A stretch of 7,881 bases of DNA from Pseudomonadota bacterium (GTDB lineage: Bacteria; Pseudomonadota; Gammaproteobacteria; Xanthomonadales; Xanthomonadaceae): NCBI GenBank assembly GCA_023430045.1, contig JAEZCF010000083.1, forward strand, positions 1 to 7,881. Reading direction: 5' to 3'. The stretch's first letter is position 1. Every line of letters begins with the position of its first letter. The notes beneath the pieces were generated by a model. It saw only the letters and a list, made by a program, of their open reading frames with translations, searched no databases and was not told the DNA's origin. Made by a program: the position numbers and the translations under genes. Of this stretch, positions 5,656 to 7,881 are shown one piece after another.

Positions 5656-5729
5656 CATGTGGCCCGTTTCCGGACCCTTCCCCGGGATTATTGCATGGGG
5701 GCGCCGTCACCGGGGGAAACCGGGCCATG
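5656..5729. repeat. imperfect inverted repeat in the divergent promoter region
   Basis: CATGTGGCCCGTTTCC (5656-5671) and GGAAACCGGGCCATG (5715-5729) are inverted copies differing by one inserted T and one missing G, separated by 43 bases. They lie between the GNAT/min run (minus) and the kinase/regulator genes (plus). The centre includes the only AT-rich patch in the gap, ATTATT at 5687-5692. That patch reads AATAAT on the minus strand and may be the -10 of the min transcript, though no good -35 is placed for it. The arms could be an operator or a leader-RNA stem. Confidence 0.5.
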
Positions 5730-5741
5730 ACTTCCGAGGGA

Positions 5742-5769
5742 GTGACGCAGGTCGGGTTCAGCCTACTAT
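5742..5769 (+). promoter_or_regulatory. candidate promoter of the sensor kinase gene, probably leaderless
   Basis: GTGACG (5742-5747) and TACTAT (5764-5769) are separated by 16 bases and each match four of six consensus positions. The expected transcription start, six to seven bases after the -10, falls on the A of the kinase start codon at 5776. No usable Shine-Dalgarno precedes that ATG (only AGG one base away). Together these suggest an mRNA that begins at the AUG. Confidence 0.5.
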
Positions 5770-5775
5770 GCAGGC

Positions 5776-6954
5776 ATGTTCGGAGCCCTCAGTCATACCC
5801 GCGTCCTCCGCTTGGCCGGCCTGTTCACCTGGGTGCTGGTCGGCCTGCCCCTGGTGCTGCTTGCCGTTGGCGAGCCGGCGGCCATGCGCTGGGGCCTGCT
5901 TTCCTTCGTCTCCTACCTGCTGTTCGGCGGTGCGTATTTCTGGTTGACCCGGGATCTGCGCAGCGGTGGCCATGCCAGCGTGTTCGACCGCGGCATGCTG
6001 GTGCTGCTGACGATCTGCGCGCTCGGCGTGAGCTTCTTCAGCGGCTCCGGGCTGGGCAGCATCCTGATGATGGTCGCCGCCGGGGTCATTCCGTGGATGC
6101 TGCCGGCTCGATTCGGCGTGATCTGGCTGCTGGTGAGCCAGCTTGCGGTGGCGCCGGTGTACTACATCTTCCTGCCGTTCCCGCTGTTCGAGGCGATCAT
6201 GCAGTCGCTGCTGTACGGCGGGTTTTCGATGTTCATCTTCGTTACCAGCCTGGTTGCGCGGCAGCAGACTGATGCCCGCGAGGAGCAGCGTCGGCTCAAC
6301 ACCGAACTGCGTGCCACCCGCGTGCTGCTGGCCGAAAGCGCACGGGTGAACGAGCGCACCCGCATTTCCCGCGAACTGCACGACCTGCTTGGCCACCACC
6401 TGACGGCGCTGAGCCTGAACCTGGAAGTGGCCGGACACATCACCGAAGGACGCGCCCAGGAGCATGTGCACCAGGCCCATACGCTGGCCAAGCTGCTGCT
6501 GACCGACGTGCGCGAAGCGGTCAGCCACCTGCGCGACAGCGGGGCGATCGACCTTGCCGCTGCCCTGCGTCCGTTGACCGAGCAGGTCCCTTCGCTGGAC
6601 ATCCACCTGGATGTGCCCAGCCCGCTGAACGTGGAAGATCCCGAACGCGCGCACGTGCTGCTGCGCTGTACCCAGGAGATCATCACCAATGCCGTCCGCC
6701 ACGCCGGTGCCCGCAACCTGTGGATCACCGTCCGCCGCGAGGAGGATGGCGTGAGCCTGGAGGCGCGCGATGATGGCGCCGGCACCGAGGGCATCGTGGT
6801 GGGCAACGGACTGCGCGGAATGCGCGAACGCCTGCAACAATGCGGCGGTGACCTGCAGATACAGACCCGCCGTGGCGAGGGCTTCCGCCTCCGCGCCACG
6901 GTCCCCGGTGTGCCCGCGCTCGCGCTGAGCACCGCTCCTGAAGGAGTACGTTGA
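5776..6954 (+). CDS. DesK-like membrane sensor histidine kinase
   Basis: A 392-residue two-component kinase of the HisKA_3/HATPase_c (NarL partner) type. About six hydrophobic segments (near 13-32, 40-57, 74-91, 93-109, 113-132, 141-161) form the sensor, with no sizeable periplasmic domain, so it probably senses the membrane itself or a membrane-embedded signal. A linker helix (about 162-198) leads to the dimerisation/phospho-acceptor motif R-E-L-H-D-L-L-G-H-H, with His202 as phosphorylation site. The ATPase domain shows the N box around Asn305 (E-I-I-T-N-A-V-R-H-A), a D-D-G-A-G motif at 332-336, and the G box G-N-G-L-R-G-M at 343-349. The only reasonable start is the ATG at 5776, which lacks a ribosome binding site. 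Its stop overlaps the start of the response regulator, so the two are made together. The signal and targets are unknown; no desaturase gene is adjacent as in Bacillus desKR. Confidence 0.95.
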   Translation: MFGALSHTRVLRLAGLFTWVLVGLPLVLLAVGEPAAMRWGLLSFVSYLLFGGAYFWLTRDLRSGGHASVFDRGMLVLLTICALGVSFFSGSGLGSILMMVAAGVIPWMLPARFGVIWLLVSQLAVAPVYYIFLPFPLFEAIMQSLLYGGFSMFIFVTSLVARQQTDAREEQRRLNTELRATRVLLAESARVNERTRISRELHDLLGHHLTALSLNLEVAGHITEGRAQEHVHQAHTLAKLLLTDVREAVSHLRDSGAIDLAAALRPLTEQVPSLDIHLDVPSPLNVEDPERAHVLLRCTQEIITNAVRHAGARNLWITVRREEDGVSLEARDDGAGTEGIVVGNGLRGMRERLQQCGGDLQIQTRRGEGFRLRATVPGVPALALSTAPEGVR

Positions 6955-7595
6955 TGATTCGCGTGTGCCTGGTCGATGACCAAACCCTGGTGCGGCAGGG
7001 AATCCGCTCGCTGCTGGCCCTCGATGACGGCATCGAGGTGGTGGCCGAGGCCGCCGATGGCCGGCAGGCGGTGGAACTGATTCCGCAGGTGAAGCCGGAC
7101 GTGGTGCTGATGGACATGCGCATGCCCGCCATGTCCGGGCTGGAGGCGCTGCAGATGCTGTCCCGGCTGCAGCAGCTTCCGCCGACCATCATCCTGACGA
7201 CCTTCGATGACGATCAGCTGGTGCTGGCCGGCCTGAAGGCGGGCGCCAAGGGCTACCTGCTCAAGGACGTCACCCTGGAACAGCTGGTGGGGGCCATCCG
7301 CACCGTGTCCGAGGGCGGTTCGCTGGTGCAGCCGGCCGTGACCCAGCGCCTGCTGTCCGGGCTGGAGCACATGCGCAATGAATTCGTCAGCCTGGACCGG
7401 CCCGATCCGCTCACCGACCGCGAAACCGAAATCCTGCGGCTGATGGCCAGCGGTTTCTCCAACAAGGAGATCGCCAATTCGCTGGGCGTGGCCGAAGGCA
7501 CCATCAAGAACCACGTGTCCAACATTCTTTCCAAGCTCGGGGTGCGCGACCGCACGCGTGCGGTGCTGAAAGCCTTCGAACTCCAGCTGGTCTGA
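6954..7595 (+). CDS. NarL/LuxR-family response regulator
   Basis: A 213-residue DNA-binding response regulator. The receiver domain (about 1-120) has acidic D8-D9, phospho-acceptor Asp54 (V-L-M-D-M-R-M-P), Thr82 and Lys104 (Y-L-L-K-D). A linker leads to a LuxR-type helix-turn-helix (about 148-205): L-T-D-R-E-T-E-I-L-R-L, then S-N-K-E-I-A-N-S-L-G-V-A-E-G-T-I-K-N-H-V-S-N-I-L-S-K-L. It should be phosphorylated by the kinase encoded just upstream and then bind promoters as a dimer. The ATG at 6954 overlaps the kinase stop by one base (TGATG) and has AAGGAG seven bases upstream. A TTG at 6951 would add one residue and is less likely. All residues needed for activity are present. The regulon cannot be deduced from the window. 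Confidence 0.97.
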   Translation: MIRVCLVDDQTLVRQGIRSLLALDDGIEVVAEAADGRQAVELIPQVKPDVVLMDMRMPAMSGLEALQMLSRLQQLPPTIILTTFDDDQLVLAGLKAGAKGYLLKDVTLEQLVGAIRTVSEGGSLVQPAVTQRLLSGLEHMRNEFVSLDRPDPLTDRETEILRLMASGFSNKEIANSLGVAEGTIKNHVSNILSKLGVRDRTRAVLKAFELQLV

Positions 7596-7649
7596 AAAAT
7601 CCAGCGAGGACAAGGATTTGCGGGGTAACTGAACGGTGTGTTGCCATCT

Positions 7650-7666
7650 GCCCACTACTGATGGGC
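7650..7666 (+). terminator. weak hairpin downstream of the response regulator
   Basis: GCCCA (7650-7654) and TGGGC (7662-7666) form a 5-bp stem with loop CTACTGA, followed by GGTTCT. A second weak stem, AAATCC (7597-7602) with GGATTT (7614-7619), lies directly after the stop codon. Neither has a convincing U-tract, so where the kinase/regulator transcript ends is unclear. Confidence 0.2.
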
Positions 7667-7742
7667 GGTTCTATGCGCTACCCTTCGTCCCCTTGTCTGT
7701 ACAAAATCGCCCCCGGCATGGAAACCGGTGCGACTATCCAGA

Positions 7743-7771
7743 TCAACAATGCCAGCGAAGCCTGCTAGGAT
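7743..7771 (+). promoter_or_regulatory. candidate extended -10 promoter for the gene at 7825
   Basis: TAGGAT (7766-7771) with an upstream TG at 7763-7764 is an extended -10. TCAACA (7743-7748) is a four-of-six -35 at 17-base spacing. Transcription would start near 7778, about 47 bases before the ATG. An 8-bp inverted repeat, AGCGAAGC (7754-7761) and GCTTCGCT (7776-7783), brackets the -10 and could be an operator. Confidence 0.4.
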
Positions 7772-7824
7772 TGGCGCTTCGCTTCAATCAACCCGGCCGT
7801 GGGATCGGCCCCGGAGACTCCTGA

Positions 7825-7881
7825 ATGACCCGTATTATCGAGTTCCTGATCGCCTTGGGGATCGTGGCTGGCCTGTTCGTC
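7825..7881 (+). CDS. start of a membrane-anchored protein, possibly SRPBCC family (partial)
   Basis: Only the first 19 codons are inside the window: M-T-R-I-I-E-F-L-I-A-L-G-I-V-A-G-L-F-V. This is a short positive start followed by a hydrophobic segment, either a membrane anchor or an uncleaved signal. GGAG at 7813-7816, eight bases before the ATG, supports the start. From memory, this N terminus resembles xanthomonad SRPBCC (polyketide cyclase-like) proteins that begin with a single membrane helix, but the domain itself is beyond the edge, so the name is tentative. It is separated from the response regulator by 229 bases with its own promoter candidate, so it is probably a separate unit, though it could be a regulatory target of the pair. 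Confidence 0.65.
   Translation, partial: MTRIIEFLIALGIVAGLFV

Noticed and set aside
5687..5715. Complete sigma-70 promoter for the GNAT-min run
   Set aside because: AATAAT on the minus strand is a fair -10, but at 16-18 base spacing the -35 position is only C/G; the nearest GTGACG is 12 bases away, too close.
5758..7655. Long minus-strand open frames (360 and 497 residues) over the kinase and regulator genes
   Set aside because: They are antisense shadows of conserved two-component genes, with no family character.
7636..7824. 62-residue open frame after the response regulator
   Set aside because: No ribosome binding site, overlaps the candidate promoter of the next gene, and shows no recognisable sequence.

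Overview
This 7.9-kb, GC-rich window looks like ordinary chromosomal DNA of a gammaproteobacterium of the Xanthomonadaceae, most likely Stenotrophomonas (maltophilia group). The evidence is the high G+C codon use, MinC/MinD/MinE and a secreted S9 peptidase of xanthomonad type, and two GTAG-type hairpin repeats at the left end that resemble the SMAG REP elements known from S. maltophilia. No tRNA, rRNA, CRISPR array, phage gene or insertion sequence was seen.

Layout. Positions 1-191 hold a tandem pair of REP hairpins and the leader of a plus-strand gene (192-2270) for an exported S9 family serine peptidase, probably a dipeptidyl-peptidase-5/acylaminoacyl-peptidase type enzyme. A 305-base convergent intergenic region (2271-2575) follows. 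It contains a terminator-like hairpin, a perfect 28-bp inverted repeat with a 51-base loop, and a 29-base near-copy of the end of the neighbouring gene. The minus strand then carries a compact five-gene run read right to left: a GNAT acetyltransferase (5635-5036), minC (5034-4216), minD (4180-3371), minE (3368-3108) and a small uncharacterised protein with an HExxH zinc-protease-like motif (3055-2576). A divergent promoter region (5636-5775) separates this run from a plus-strand DesK-like membrane sensor kinase (5776-6954) and its NarL/LuxR-type response regulator (6954-7595), which overlap by one base. The window ends in the first 19 codons of another gene (7825 onward) with a membrane anchor, possibly an SRPBCC family protein.

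How the genes work together. MinC, MinD and MinE form the oscillating system that places the division septum at mid-cell. The GNAT and HExxH genes flank them closely enough to be co-transcribed, but nothing in the sequence proves a functional link. The kinase and regulator form a two-component pair with no obvious target gene beside them.

The least explained items are the HExxH protein at the end of the min run, the partial copy of its gene end beyond its stop codon, the 28-bp inverted repeat, and a -10 element whose spacing suggests a leaderless kinase mRNA. I found no convincing new multi-gene system; most of the window is core genome.
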